From Caryophanales bacterium (GTDB lineage: Bacteria; Bacillota_I; Bacilli_A; RF39; UBA660): a stretch of DNA of 15,981 nt. The position numbers and the translations under genes were made by a program. Within the stretch, counting starts at the first letter, position 1. Each line of letters begins with the position of its first letter. This document shows, piece after piece, positions 1-6,557 of the stretch. Where the stretch lies: positions 1 through 15,981 of the forward strand of contig JAEEKO010000022.1 in NCBI GenBank assembly GCA_016282415.1. Reading direction: 5' to 3'. Below the pieces are notes generated by a model. It was not told where the DNA came from, did no database searches, and saw only the letters and a list, made by a program, of their open reading frames with translations.

Positions 1-447
1 GAAATAGTTTATGATTTCTTTGATAAATTAAAAAGTATGACAAAGGGTTATGCTTCATTTGATTATGAATTATGTGGTTATAAAGCTAGTGATTTATTAC
101 GTATGGATATTTTAATTAATGGTGATCCAGTAGATGCTTTATGTTTAATTGTTCATAAAGATTTTGCGTATTCTCGTGGTAGTAAGATTGTTAAAAGTTT
201 AAGAGAAATTATTCCACGTCAAATGTTCCAAGTTCCAATTCAAGCATCAATTGGTACTAAGGTGATAGCTCGTGAAAATATTAGTGCTTTAAAGAAAGAT
301 GTTTTAGCAAAATGTTATGGTGGTGACGTTTCCCGTAAACGTAAACTTCTAGAAAAACAAAAAGAAGGTAAAAAGAGGATGAAAATGGTGGGTTCGGTAG
401 AAGTTCCACAAGAAGCATTTTTAACGATCTTAAAAACGGATAAGTAA
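1..447 (+). CDS. lepA: Elongation factor 4 (LepA), C-terminal part
   Basis: This is the 3' end of the ribosome-associated GTPase LepA/EF4, which back-translocates or remobilises stalled ribosomes. The reading frame is open from base 1, so the gene starts before the window and about 148 C-terminal residues are visible. The segment EIVYDFFDKLKS followed by TKGYASFDYE is the hallmark of the EF-G domain V-like region running into the LepA-specific C-terminal domain. The stretch IIPRQMFQVPIQASIG and the basic tail (VSRKRKLLEKQKEGKKRMK) ending in VEVPQEAFLTIL are also typical of the family. The GTPase domain lies outside the window. hemW begins two bases after the stop, the usual lepA-hemW order in Firmicutes. 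The ATG at base 37 is internal and is not the start. Confidence 0.97.
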   Translation, partial: EIVYDFFDKLKSMTKGYASFDYELCGYKASDLLRMDILINGDPVDALCLIVHKDFAYSRGSKIVKSLREIIPRQMFQVPIQASIGTKVIARENISALKKDVLAKCYGGDVSRKRKLLEKQKEGKKRMKMVGSVEVPQEAFLTILKTDK

Positions 448-448
448 T

Positions 449-1534
449 ATGAAAAGAGCAGTTTATATTCATGTCCCATTTTGTAAAAAGATTTGTTCCT
501 ATTGTGATTTTTGTAAAGTATTAATTCGTGATGAATGGGTAAATAGTTATATTAAAGCACTAGCAAATGAAATCGATGAGTATTATTTAGGGGATGAAGT
601 TAAATCAATTTATATTGGTGGTGGAACACCAAGTGCCTTAAAGCTTATTGATTTATTAAAATTATTTGAAGTAATAAGAAAATTCAAAAGAAGTCCTGAT
701 TGTGAAGTAACATTTGAATGTAATTTAAGTGATATTAATGATACTTTATTAAAAGTATTAAGAGAGAATAATGTAACCAGGATTAGTATTGGGATTGAGT
801 CATTTAATCCTAATATGTTAGAAATAATGAATCGCGAAAGTGATTTTAAAGATGCTTTAAATAAAATTAATTTATGTAAGTATTATAAATTTAATAATAT
901 TAATATCGATTTAATGTATGGGATTGCCGGGCAGACTTTAAATGATTTAAAAGAAGATTTAAAATTGTTTTTAAAACTTCCGGTAACCCATATTAGTACT
1001 TATTCTTTAATTGTTGAAAATAATACCGTAATTAAATTAAAAAACATTGGTAATGTTTCGGAAGATTTAGAAGCAGAAATGTATGATTACATTGTTCGTA
1101 AGCTAAGAGGTGCTGGTTTTAACCAGTATGAAGTTAGTAATTTTAGCAAAGTTGGATATGAATCAATTCATAATTTAACTTACTGGCATAATGAAGAGTA
1201 TTATGGCTTTGGATTAAATGCTTCTGGATTTATTGATGATGTTCGTTATACTAATACTGCTTCATTAACTAATTATTTAAATTTAAAATATGATCGTGAT
1301 AGTATGTTAATGACGAAGAAACAAAAAATGGATGATGAAATAATGCTTGGTTTAAGATTGGTTGAAGGAATTAATATTAAAGAATTTAATGAAAAGTACC
1401 AAGAAGATATTTTTGAACTGTATCCAATTAAACCATTACTAAATAATAAAGATTTAATTTTAAAGTATGATCGTTTGTTTATTAATCCTAATAAGCGCTA
1501 TGTCATGAATAGTATTTTATTAAAAATGATTTAG
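449..1534 (+). CDS. hemW: HemW, radical-SAM heme chaperone (CPO-III-like)
   Basis: This is a radical-SAM protein of the HemW family, which binds heme and is thought to deliver it to target enzymes; it was formerly annotated as oxygen-independent coproporphyrinogen III oxidase. The N-terminus holds the [4Fe-4S]-binding CxxxCxxC motif in YIHVPFCKKICSYCDF (Cys12, Cys16, Cys19). The SAM-binding glycine motif IYIGGGTPS and the GIESF strand follow. The HNLTYW element matches the HNxxYW signature that separates HemW from true HemN. The length of 361 residues is normal. The start is two bases after the lepA stop with only a weak ribosome site, which suggests translational coupling. No promoter or terminator is seen between this gene and the next. 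Confidence 0.95.
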   Translation: MKRAVYIHVPFCKKICSYCDFCKVLIRDEWVNSYIKALANEIDEYYLGDEVKSIYIGGGTPSALKLIDLLKLFEVIRKFKRSPDCEVTFECNLSDINDTLLKVLRENNVTRISIGIESFNPNMLEIMNRESDFKDALNKINLCKYYKFNNINIDLMYGIAGQTLNDLKEDLKLFLKLPVTHISTYSLIVENNTVIKLKNIGNVSEDLEAEMYDYIVRKLRGAGFNQYEVSNFSKVGYESIHNLTYWHNEEYYGFGLNASGFIDDVRYTNTASLTNYLNLKYDRDSMLMTKKQKMDDEIMLGLRLVEGINIKEFNEKYQEDIFELYPIKPLLNNKDLILKYDRLFINPNKRYVMNSILLKMI

Positions 1535-1576
1535 TATATTTTAATTAAAAATAGTAAAACTAATAATGGTGATAAT

Positions 1577-2041
1577 ATGAAAAAATGGTTATTATTAATT
1601 ATTAGTTTTTTTATGTTTACAAATTCTGTTTGTGCTGAGGAGTTAAAACCATATTTAACTGATCTAGAAATAACTAATGGTGTTAATACTCTTAATTTTG
1701 ATAAACATAATGATTTATATACTATTAATGTTTATGAAGATGTTGATGCTTTAGATATTTCTTATAAAACGGATAATGATAATACTAAAGTTTCCGTTGT
1801 TGGTAATGAACTTACTGATTCGGTAAATGATATCTATATTAATCTAGATAATGATGGTAAAACTAATTCTTATCACTTAATTGTTAATAAGATCGGTGAT
1901 TCAAAACCAGTATTTTATGAAATACCTGGTGATGAACAAATAAAAGATAATAAATTAATGCAATTAATTATAGTAATTGGTTATGTTTTTATTAATGTTA
2001 TTATGATTAAGATTTTGTTTTATAAAAAAAGAATCCATTAG
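1577..2041 (+). CDS. Small membrane-anchored protein with cadherin-like beta-sandwich domain
   Basis: No specific gene is recognised. The 154-residue product has a Sec signal peptide (MKKWLLLII..., likely cleaved after Ala20 in SVCA). The domain at about residues 25-105 fits the bacterial cadherin-like beta-sandwich family (PF12733-type): it opens with LTDLEITNG, has the pattern NFDKHNDLYTINV, and closes with SYHLIVNK. A C-terminal membrane helix lies at about 127-149 and is followed by KKRIH, so the domain should sit outside the cell on a C-terminal anchor. The role is unknown; adhesion or envelope scaffolding is a guess. It lies 42 bases after hemW with a GGTGATA ribosome site and no obvious promoter, so it is probably the last gene of the lepA-hemW transcript. 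Its stop codon lies in the terminator hairpin. Confidence 0.75.
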   Translation: MKKWLLLIISFFMFTNSVCAEELKPYLTDLEITNGVNTLNFDKHNDLYTINVYEDVDALDISYKTDNDNTKVSVVGNELTDSVNDIYINLDNDGKTNSYHLIVNKIGDSKPVFYEIPGDEQIKDNKLMQLIIVIGYVFINVIMIKILFYKKRIH

Positions 2042-2051
2042 GATTCTTTTT
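2026..2051. terminator. Bidirectional intrinsic terminator
   Basis: A perfect inverted repeat, AAAAAGAATCC with GGATTCTTTTT around the loop ATTA, is flanked by A and T runs on either side. It lies between two convergent genes and overlaps both stop codons. It can end transcription from hemW and the cadherin-like gene on one strand and from murT-gatD on the other. Confidence 0.9.
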
Positions 2052-2751
2052 ATTTGAATAGTTCTAAATAAGTTTCGTATGCTTTAATACTATCAGGATT
2101 AATATAATTTTTAGATTCAATATTTTTAGCCTTTAATAAACTATTAATAACATTTTGGGTAAAATAAGGATTTCTAATTAATAGGGGACCAATTAATAAT
2201 GAACCATAAAAGTTTTGATACTTAAAACCTTCTTTATTTTTATGAGGAGCATAGCCATTACCATGACTAACTTTAAATAAATTACTTGAGTAATTCTTAA
2301 ATAATACTTGATGATTTAAGAATCCAATTATTTTTTGATTATCGTTAGTTAAGTATAATTGTTCACCAACTGTTCTAAATGGGGTTTCTTTGCTTTCATA
2401 ATCAAATAAATTTAAGCACTTAATTGTATCTTTATTTAAAGTTGTATAACTCTTACCAAATAGGATGTTGCTGTTGCCAGTAGCAATAATAAACTTACCA
2501 GCATCAAGATATTTTTTTAAATCACCGTGGTATTTAACAATATCTTCTAATGCGATTAGGATATTATTTTCAGTACCACTACCTACATAAATTAAATCAT
2601 ATTTATTAAAATCAATCTTATCATCAACGGTAATAAAATCAATTTGATATTCAACATTATTATTTTCTAAATAATCTTTAATTGCTAAGATATTACCATT
2701 TTCACCATAAAGATTTAATAAATCATAATATAAATGGGCTACTTTAATCAT
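2050..2751 (-). CDS. gatD: GatD-family amidotransferase subunit lacking the catalytic Cys and His
   Basis: GatD is the class I glutaminase subunit of the MurT-GatD complex, which amidates the D-Glu of lipid II. The family framework is clear: the N-terminus MIKVAHLYYDLLNLYGENGN, the strand DLIYVGSGTENN (canonical GGGxD), IIGFLNHQ (canonical GFENH), and GNGYAPHKNKEG. Both catalytic positions have changed. The nucleophile elbow, normally AICGGYQ, reads IIATGNSNILFG (residues 88-99), putting Gly92 where Cys should be. The region normally TYLHGPLLPKNP reads SLLIGPLLIRNP, putting Ile187 where His should be. The only cysteine in the protein (Cys112) lies elsewhere. The length, 233 residues, is near normal and the frame is intact, so this is not simple decay. 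The start codon overlaps the murT stop (ATGA), implying co-translation. The likely role is a structural or non-hydrolysing partner of MurT. Confidence 0.85.
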   Translation of the reverse strand: MIKVAHLYYDLLNLYGENGNILAIKDYLENNNVEYQIDFITVDDKIDFNKYDLIYVGSGTENNILIALEDIVKYHGDLKKYLDAGKFIIATGNSNILFGKSYTTLNKDTIKCLNLFDYESKETPFRTVGEQLYLTNDNQKIIGFLNHQVLFKNYSSNLFKVSHGNGYAPHKNKEGFKYQNFYGSLLIGPLLIRNPYFTQNVINSLLKAKNIESKNYINPDSIKAYETYLELFK

Positions 2752-4088
2752 TTTAAATCCCCCTTAAGTATTTGCTTAATATTATAAGTCATATCGAAAC
2801 ATACCATTGTGTATATTGGCTCATTAACTTCAGTTAGTAAAGTTTTTAAATCACTTAATTCTTCCACTAAAACTAATTTCTTAGTATCAATATTAGCTAA
2901 TGCTAAACGATTTAAAATATCATATTTAAAGCGACCAATAATAAAAATCTTATTAACATTTTTATCTTTTAATAATTCAAATTCAACATCATATAACCAG
3001 GATAGATCATTAAATTTATAACGCCTAGAAACATTATCAAATCCTAAAATAACACTCTTTTTACCTTTAGTATTAGTAATATATTTTAATGATTGATAGT
3101 AGCTTAGAGCATTTTCATTTTTGCTTTCTAACATAATAAAAGGATTATTGTTATAAGTATAACTATTAGCACGTTTGCTAAATACTTTATCACTATTTAA
3201 TTCTTTTAGAATATCTTTTTCATCAATACCTAATTCACTTAATACAGAATAACAAGCTAGAGTAGCATAAGCAGTATATAGTTGATCCTTAACAATATGA
3301 ATTTTGCTTTTATTAATTGTTATTTCTTGTTTTTCTAAATTAACATTAGTGGCCATATATTTTAATGGATCACGTTTAAAGTTACAGTTAGTACAATAGT
3401 AAGAACCAATGTGCCCATAATGATAATAATTATATTTGATTTTATGGTGACATTTAGGACAGTAACCATAGTCTAGATTATTAATTGCTGGTTTAGTAAA
3501 ACTATCAGTTGTTTTATCAATACCATATTTAACAATATGACATTTCGTATTGGTTGCAAAATGGTTAACAATAGGGTCATCACCATTAATAATTAATTTA
3601 GTATAATTAGTTATCTTTCTAAAGATAAATTCCCCAATTGAATCGGTAGTACCACTTCTAGCTGGTTGATCACGGGTAATGTTAGTTATGACTAAATGGG
3701 TAATACAATCTTTAGGAAAAGCCATATGAATATGACGCTCATCGGCTTCGAGTAATAAGACATCAGCTTTCATGCGTCCAAAGATATCACAGTTATTTAA
3801 GATAATGGTACATAATGCTCTAACACCGTTAGATCCACTATTATTAAAGACAACTTTATAACCTAAATTGGTAAGAGTAGTATTAATTAAATTACAAGTT
3901 GATCCTTTTCCTGATGATCCAGTTACAACAATAAAATATTTTGGATATTTAATTTTTGTTAAGATCCGACGATTTAAATTGAAGGTAATACTTCCAGGAT
4001 AAACACTGCCGTTTTTATGTGCAACATGGCAACACCATGATAAAAATTTATTTAATAAAATTAGAAATGCTCGATACATTTTATTCAC
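2748..4088 (-). CDS. murT: MurT-like Mur ligase (lipid II isoglutaminyl synthase subunit)
   Basis: This Mur-ligase-family protein pairs with GatD; the canonical complex converts the D-glutamate of lipid II to D-isoglutamine using ATP. The N-terminus, PGSITF and the central ATPase domain match MurT. The P-loop is VTGSSGKGST (Gly57-Thr64), closer to the FolC type GTNGKGS than to GTNGKTTT. The acidic motif LLLEADE and the VITNITRDQ element follow. A four-cysteine zinc ribbon typical of MurT is present (Cys210, Cys213, Cys232, Cys235). The C-terminal domain has NDLSWLYDVEFE, matching DVSWIWDxDFE; Asp361 corresponds to the Asp that completes the GatD triad. The usual NDxxADGxD segment is altered (GFDNVSRRYKFND). 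The length of 446 residues is normal. Family membership is firm; activity on lipid II is inference. Confidence 0.87.
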   Translation of the reverse strand: MNKMYRAFLILLNKFLSWCCHVAHKNGSVYPGSITFNLNRRILTKIKYPKYFIVVTGSSGKGSTCNLINTTLTNLGYKVVFNNSGSNGVRALCTIILNNCDIFGRMKADVLLLEADERHIHMAFPKDCITHLVITNITRDQPARSGTTDSIGEFIFRKITNYTKLIINGDDPIVNHFATNTKCHIVKYGIDKTTDSFTKPAINNLDYGYCPKCHHKIKYNYYHYGHIGSYYCTNCNFKRDPLKYMATNVNLEKQEITINKSKIHIVKDQLYTAYATLACYSVLSELGIDEKDILKELNSDKVFSKRANSYTYNNNPFIMLESKNENALSYYQSLKYITNTKGKKSVILGFDNVSRRYKFNDLSWLYDVEFELLKDKNVNKIFIIGRFKYDILNRLALANIDTKKLVLVEELSDLKTLLTEVNEPIYTMVCFDMTYNIKQILKGDLK

Positions 4089-4096
4089 CCATAACC

Positions 4097-4125
4097 ATTA
4101 TAACAATAAATTGATTTAAAATCTA
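4097..4125 (-). promoter_or_regulatory. Candidate murT-gatD promoter
   Basis: On the minus strand there is a perfect TATAAT (bases 4097-4102) preceded by TGT, giving a TG-extended -10 element just upstream of murT. The matching -35 position is weak (TAGATT). It ends only eight bases before the murT start, so the true leader must be very short if this is used. Confidence 0.4.
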
Positions 4126-4138
4126 TAAATAATATATT
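4111..4138 (+). promoter_or_regulatory. Candidate promoter for the STAS-like gene
   Basis: TTGATT is followed after 16 bases by TATATT, in the 116-base gap between the divergent murT and STAS-like genes. It resembles a housekeeping sigma-A promoter but lies in very AT-rich DNA, so chance is possible. Confidence 0.35.
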
Positions 4139-4204
4139 TTGATATGTTCTGTCGAATCGCTAGTATTTAGTTTAATTATCTGTTAAATTAACCATGGTGA
4201 TTTA

Positions 4205-4429
4205 ATGGAAATATACTATAAAAAAGATACTTTATTTGTAAACGTTGATGAGTACTTAAATGGGAGTAGTATGAGTAATATTAGAAAGAAGGTATTTAGT
4301 ATTATTGATGATTATGATATTGAAAATATTGTTCTTAATATTATCGGAAATGTGGAGGATACCCAGCTACTTGATAACTTTATTCGTGAATATAAAATGA
4401 AATATGACGGTAATATTACAATTAAATAA
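4205..4429 (+). CDS. Short STAS-like protein (possible anti-sigma antagonist type fold)
   Basis: This is a 74-residue protein of uncertain function. The pattern of strand YYKKDTLFVNVD, then a helix (SSMSNIRKKVFSIIDDY), then IENIVLNIIGN, then a second helix (DTQLLDNFIREYKMKY) and a final strand (GNITIK) resembles the first two thirds of a STAS domain such as SpoIIAA/RsbV. True anti-anti-sigma factors have about 100-117 residues and a DSSGL phospho-site after the second central strand. Here that position reads NVEDTQLL, so no canonical phosphorylatable Ser is present. The ribosome site is GGTGATT before the ATG. A terminator follows directly, so it is probably transcribed alone. Confidence 0.5.
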   Translation: MEIYYKKDTLFVNVDEYLNGSSMSNIRKKVFSIIDDYDIENIVLNIIGNVEDTQLLDNFIREYKMKYDGNITIK

Positions 4430-4432
4430 AAT

Positions 4433-4458
4433 AAAGATTGATTATTCAGTCTTTTTTT
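4433..4458 (+). terminator. Intrinsic terminator after the STAS-like gene
   Basis: The stem AAAGATTG pairs with CAGTCTTT (one G-U pair) around the loop ATTATT and runs into a T tract. It lies four bases after the stop. The -35 box of the rpsB promoter lies inside this hairpin. Confidence 0.75.
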
Positions 4459-4466
4459 GATACAAT
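4438..4466 (+). promoter_or_regulatory. rpsB-tsf promoter
   Basis: TTGATT (4438-4443), a 17-base spacer and TACAAT (4461-4466), with TGA directly before the -10 hexamer, form a strong TG-extended sigma-A promoter. Transcription should begin near base 4473, giving an untranslated leader of about 110 bases before rpsB. Confidence 0.7.
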
Positions 4467-4472
4467 ATTCCT

Positions 4473-4567
4473 GGCTTTAAAAAAGCAAATAAGCATGTTT
4501 ATGGAGTTGTTCTAACGAGTGCCGAAGAGGTGTTAGGAAACGTTGAAATAAACAGGTGTTAAAAACG
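4473..4567 (+). promoter_or_regulatory. Structured 5' leader of rpsB, possible S2 autoregulation element
   Basis: This untranslated leader can fold into one long interrupted hairpin. The outer arm TGTTTAT (4496-4502) pairs perfectly with ATAAACA (4548-4554). Inside it CTAAC (4512-4516) pairs with GTTAG (4532-4536), and a small GCC/GGT stem caps a GAAGA loop. The purine-rich internal segment resembles protein-binding r-protein leaders. There is no poly-U tract before rpsB, so any control would act on translation rather than on termination. No known riboswitch class was recognised by eye. S2 feedback is an analogy with the rpsB leader of enterobacteria, not something the sequence proves. Confidence 0.4.
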
Positions 4568-4582
4568 AAGGAGGGATTTTTT

Positions 4583-5551
4583 ATGGCCGTTGTTTCTATG
4601 AGTTATTTATTAGAAGCAGGAGTTCAATTTGGTCATCAGACTAAAAGATGGAATCCAAAAATGAAGGAGTATATTTTTACTTCAAGAGATGATATTTATA
4701 TTATCGACTTACAAAAAACGCAAGATTTAATGGAAGTTGCTTATAACGCTATTAATGAAATTGCAAAAAATGGTGGTACTTTCTTATTTGTAGGTACTAA
4801 AAAACAAGCTCAAGAAGTTAGTAAGGAAGAAGCAGAAAGAAGTAATTCATTCTATGTAACTGAAAGATGGTTAGGTGGAACATTAACTAATTTCCGTACA
4901 ATCCGTAGTCGTGTTAAACGTCTTGAAACTATTGAAGAAATGGAAAAAAATGGTACTTTAGCATTATTACCTAAAAAAGAAGCTATTGGACTTAAAAAAG
5001 AATATGAAAAATTAAACCGTGTTTTATGTGGTATTCGTGGTATGGTTAAAATGCCTCAAGCATTAATCATTGTTGATCCTAAAAAGGAAATTAATGCAAT
5101 TAAAGAAGCCCGTAAATTAAATATACCAGTATTTGGTTTAGTAGATACTAACTGTGATCCAGATGATGTTGACTATGTTATTCCTGGTAATGACGATGCT
5201 GTTCGTTCAGTAAAAGTTGTTTTAGGAGTTTTAGCAAATGCTATTTGTGAAGCTAATGGCTTAGAAATGGTAGATTACATTACTGAAGAAGATAAGAATA
5301 CTGAAACTAAAGAAGAACCTAAAAAAGAAGCTAAAGCTGAAAAAACTGAAAAAGTTGAAGAAGTTAAAGAAGAAAAAGTAGTTGAAGAAAAAGTTGAAGT
5401 TAAAGAAACTAAGAAGGCTGCTAAAAAAGAAGCTAAAGTTGATTATTCTGCAATGACTTTAACTGAATTAAAAGCTGTTTGCAAAGAACAAGGAATTAAA
5501 GGTTATTCTTCTTTAAAGAAAGACGAAATTATTGAATTATTAAATAAATAA
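4583..5551 (+). CDS. rpsB: 30S ribosomal protein S2 with C-terminal SAP/Rho_N-like extension
   Basis: S2 is a small-subunit ribosomal protein needed for late 30S assembly and S1 or mRNA docking. Family motifs are clear: GVQFGHQTKRWNPKM near the N-terminus, then FVGTKKQAQ, RWLGGTLTNF and DPKKE. The start is the ATG at 4583, because AAGGAGGG lies seven bases upstream; a GTG at 4556 would place that ribosome site inside the gene. The product has 322 residues against about 230-260 for usual S2. The core ends near residue 230. A Lys/Glu-rich low-complexity linker follows (about 234-285), then a compact domain at about 288-322, MTLTELKAVCKEQGIKGYS and LKKDEIIELL, which fits SAP/HeH or Rho N-terminal helix-extended-loop-helix nucleic-acid-binding motifs. 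tsf follows 13 bases later. Confidence 0.96.
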   Translation: MAVVSMSYLLEAGVQFGHQTKRWNPKMKEYIFTSRDDIYIIDLQKTQDLMEVAYNAINEIAKNGGTFLFVGTKKQAQEVSKEEAERSNSFYVTERWLGGTLTNFRTIRSRVKRLETIEEMEKNGTLALLPKKEAIGLKKEYEKLNRVLCGIRGMVKMPQALIIVDPKKEINAIKEARKLNIPVFGLVDTNCDPDDVDYVIPGNDDAVRSVKVVLGVLANAICEANGLEMVDYITEEDKNTETKEEPKKEAKAEKTEKVEEVKEEKVVEEKVEVKETKKAAKKEAKVDYSAMTLTELKAVCKEQGIKGYSSLKKDEIIELLNK

Positions 5552-5564
5552 AAGGGAGATAATT

Positions 5565-6446
5565 ATGGAAATTACTGCATTAATGGTTAAAGAGCTTCGT
5601 GAAACTAGCGGAGCTGGTATGTTAGATTGCAAAAAAGCCTTAGTTGAAGCTAATGGCGATATGGAAAAAGCAATCGATTGGTTAAGAGAAAAAGGTATTG
5701 CTAAAGCTGATAAAAAAGCAAGTCGTATTGCTGCTGAAGGTTTAGCTCAAATCTTTATCAATGGAAATAAAGCCGTTGTAATTGAAGTTAATTCAGAAAC
5801 TGACTTCGTTAGTAAAAATGCTGAATTTACTGATATGATTAATGTTATTGGTAACGCTATTTTAAATAGTGATGCTGATAACTTAGAAGCTGCATTAGAA
5901 GTTAATACTCCTAATGATGGTAAAGTTAGCGAATTAATCGTTAGCAAAACTGCTAAAATTGGTGAAAAATTATCATTCCGTCGTATGGAAGTAGTTAATA
6001 AAACTGATTCAGAAGTATTTGGTGCTTACTTACATATGGGTGGTAAAATTGCATCATTAATTGTTTGTGATGGTGTTTCTGAAGAAGTTGCTAAAGATGT
6101 TGCAATGCAAGCTGCAGCTATGAAACCTCGTTATTTACAAGAAACTGATGTTCCTGATGAAGAAGTAGCTCGTGAAAGAGAAGTATTAACTGAACAAGCT
6201 ATGAACGAAGGTAAACCAAAAGAAATCGCTGAAAAAATGGTTGAAGGACGTATTAAAAAATTCTTCAAAGAAATTTGTTTAGTTGATCAAGCATTTATTA
6301 AAGATGGTGACATCGATGTTAAAACATATGTTAAAAACAATGGTGGAACTGTAACTAAGATGGTACGTTATGAAGTTGGCGAAGGTATGGAAAAAAGAGA
6401 AGATAACTTTGCTGAAGAAGTAATGAACCAAGTAAATGGAAACTAA
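5565..6446 (+). CDS. tsf: Translation elongation factor Ts
   Basis: EF-Ts is the guanine-nucleotide exchange factor that recycles EF-Tu-GDP. The N-terminal UBA-like domain has the signature VKELRETSGAGMLDCKKAL, and the core has the EF-Tu contact motif SETDFVSKNAEF. The remainder contains the family segments GGKIASLIV, DVAMQAAAMKPRYL and a C-terminal FFKEICLVDQAFIKD. The length of 293 residues is normal. The ribosome site AAGGGAG lies ahead of the ATG. It is co-transcribed with rpsB and followed by a strong terminator, so the next genes form a separate unit. pyrH does not follow, unlike in many Firmicutes. Confidence 0.98.
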   Translation: MEITALMVKELRETSGAGMLDCKKALVEANGDMEKAIDWLREKGIAKADKKASRIAAEGLAQIFINGNKAVVIEVNSETDFVSKNAEFTDMINVIGNAILNSDADNLEAALEVNTPNDGKVSELIVSKTAKIGEKLSFRRMEVVNKTDSEVFGAYLHMGGKIASLIVCDGVSEEVAKDVAMQAAAMKPRYLQETDVPDEEVAREREVLTEQAMNEGKPKEIAEKMVEGRIKKFFKEICLVDQAFIKDGDIDVKTYVKNNGGTVTKMVRYEVGEGMEKREDNFAEEVMNQVNGN

Positions 6447-6472
6447 AAAACTAACGTAACGTTAGTTTTTTT
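6445..6472 (+). terminator. Intrinsic terminator after rpsB-tsf
   Basis: A 12-base perfect stem, AAAAAACTAACG with CGTTAGTTTTTT around a TAA loop, ends in a T run. It starts inside the tsf stop codon. Its A and T flanks make it potentially active in both directions. Confidence 0.9.
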
Positions 6473-6528
6473 ATTTTTCATTAATTTTACATAATTATTA
6501 AAAATGACTTAAAGGAAACCACAATATT

Positions 6529-6537
6529 TGTTATAAT
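6529..6537 (+). promoter_or_regulatory. TG-extended -10 promoter of the thioredoxin-like/frr unit
   Basis: TGT precedes a perfect TATAAT (6532-6537). No good -35 hexamer stands at the usual distance (TTAAAG at 6509), as is common for extended -10 promoters. It lies between the tsf terminator and the next gene and should drive the three genes up to frr. Confidence 0.55.
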
Positions 6538-6557
6538 ATTAGGTATAGGTGGTATAT

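Noticed and set aside
281..472. Minus-strand open frame within lepA and hemW
   Set aside because: It lies antisense to strongly conserved genes, with no ribosome site or recognisable domain; the same holds for the open frames at 2809-3021, 5747-5947 and 7354-7539.
2748..2751. Mycoplasma-type genetic code (TGA as Trp), suggested by the extreme AT content
   Set aside because: murT ends with TGA in an ATGA overlap with gatD, and Trp is encoded by TGG in the genes examined.
4500..4560. Glycine or lysine riboswitch suggested by GCCGAAGAGG
   Set aside because: Only a short purine-rich string matches. The multi-helix core, a terminator or anti-terminator and a metabolic target gene are all missing.
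4556..4582. GTG start giving S2 nine extra N-terminal residues
   Set aside because: The AAGGAGGG ribosome site would lie inside the gene; the ATG at 4583 is seven bases after it and gives the normal S2 N-terminus.
5290..5440. Direct repeats in DNA rich in GAA/AAA
   Set aside because: They encode the Lys/Glu low-complexity linker of S2 and have no regular unit or flanking structure.
6549..6557. GTG start for the thioredoxin-like protein
   Set aside because: It overlaps the AGGTGG ribosome site that serves the ATG at 6558, and the shorter form has a better MKK-type signal anchor.
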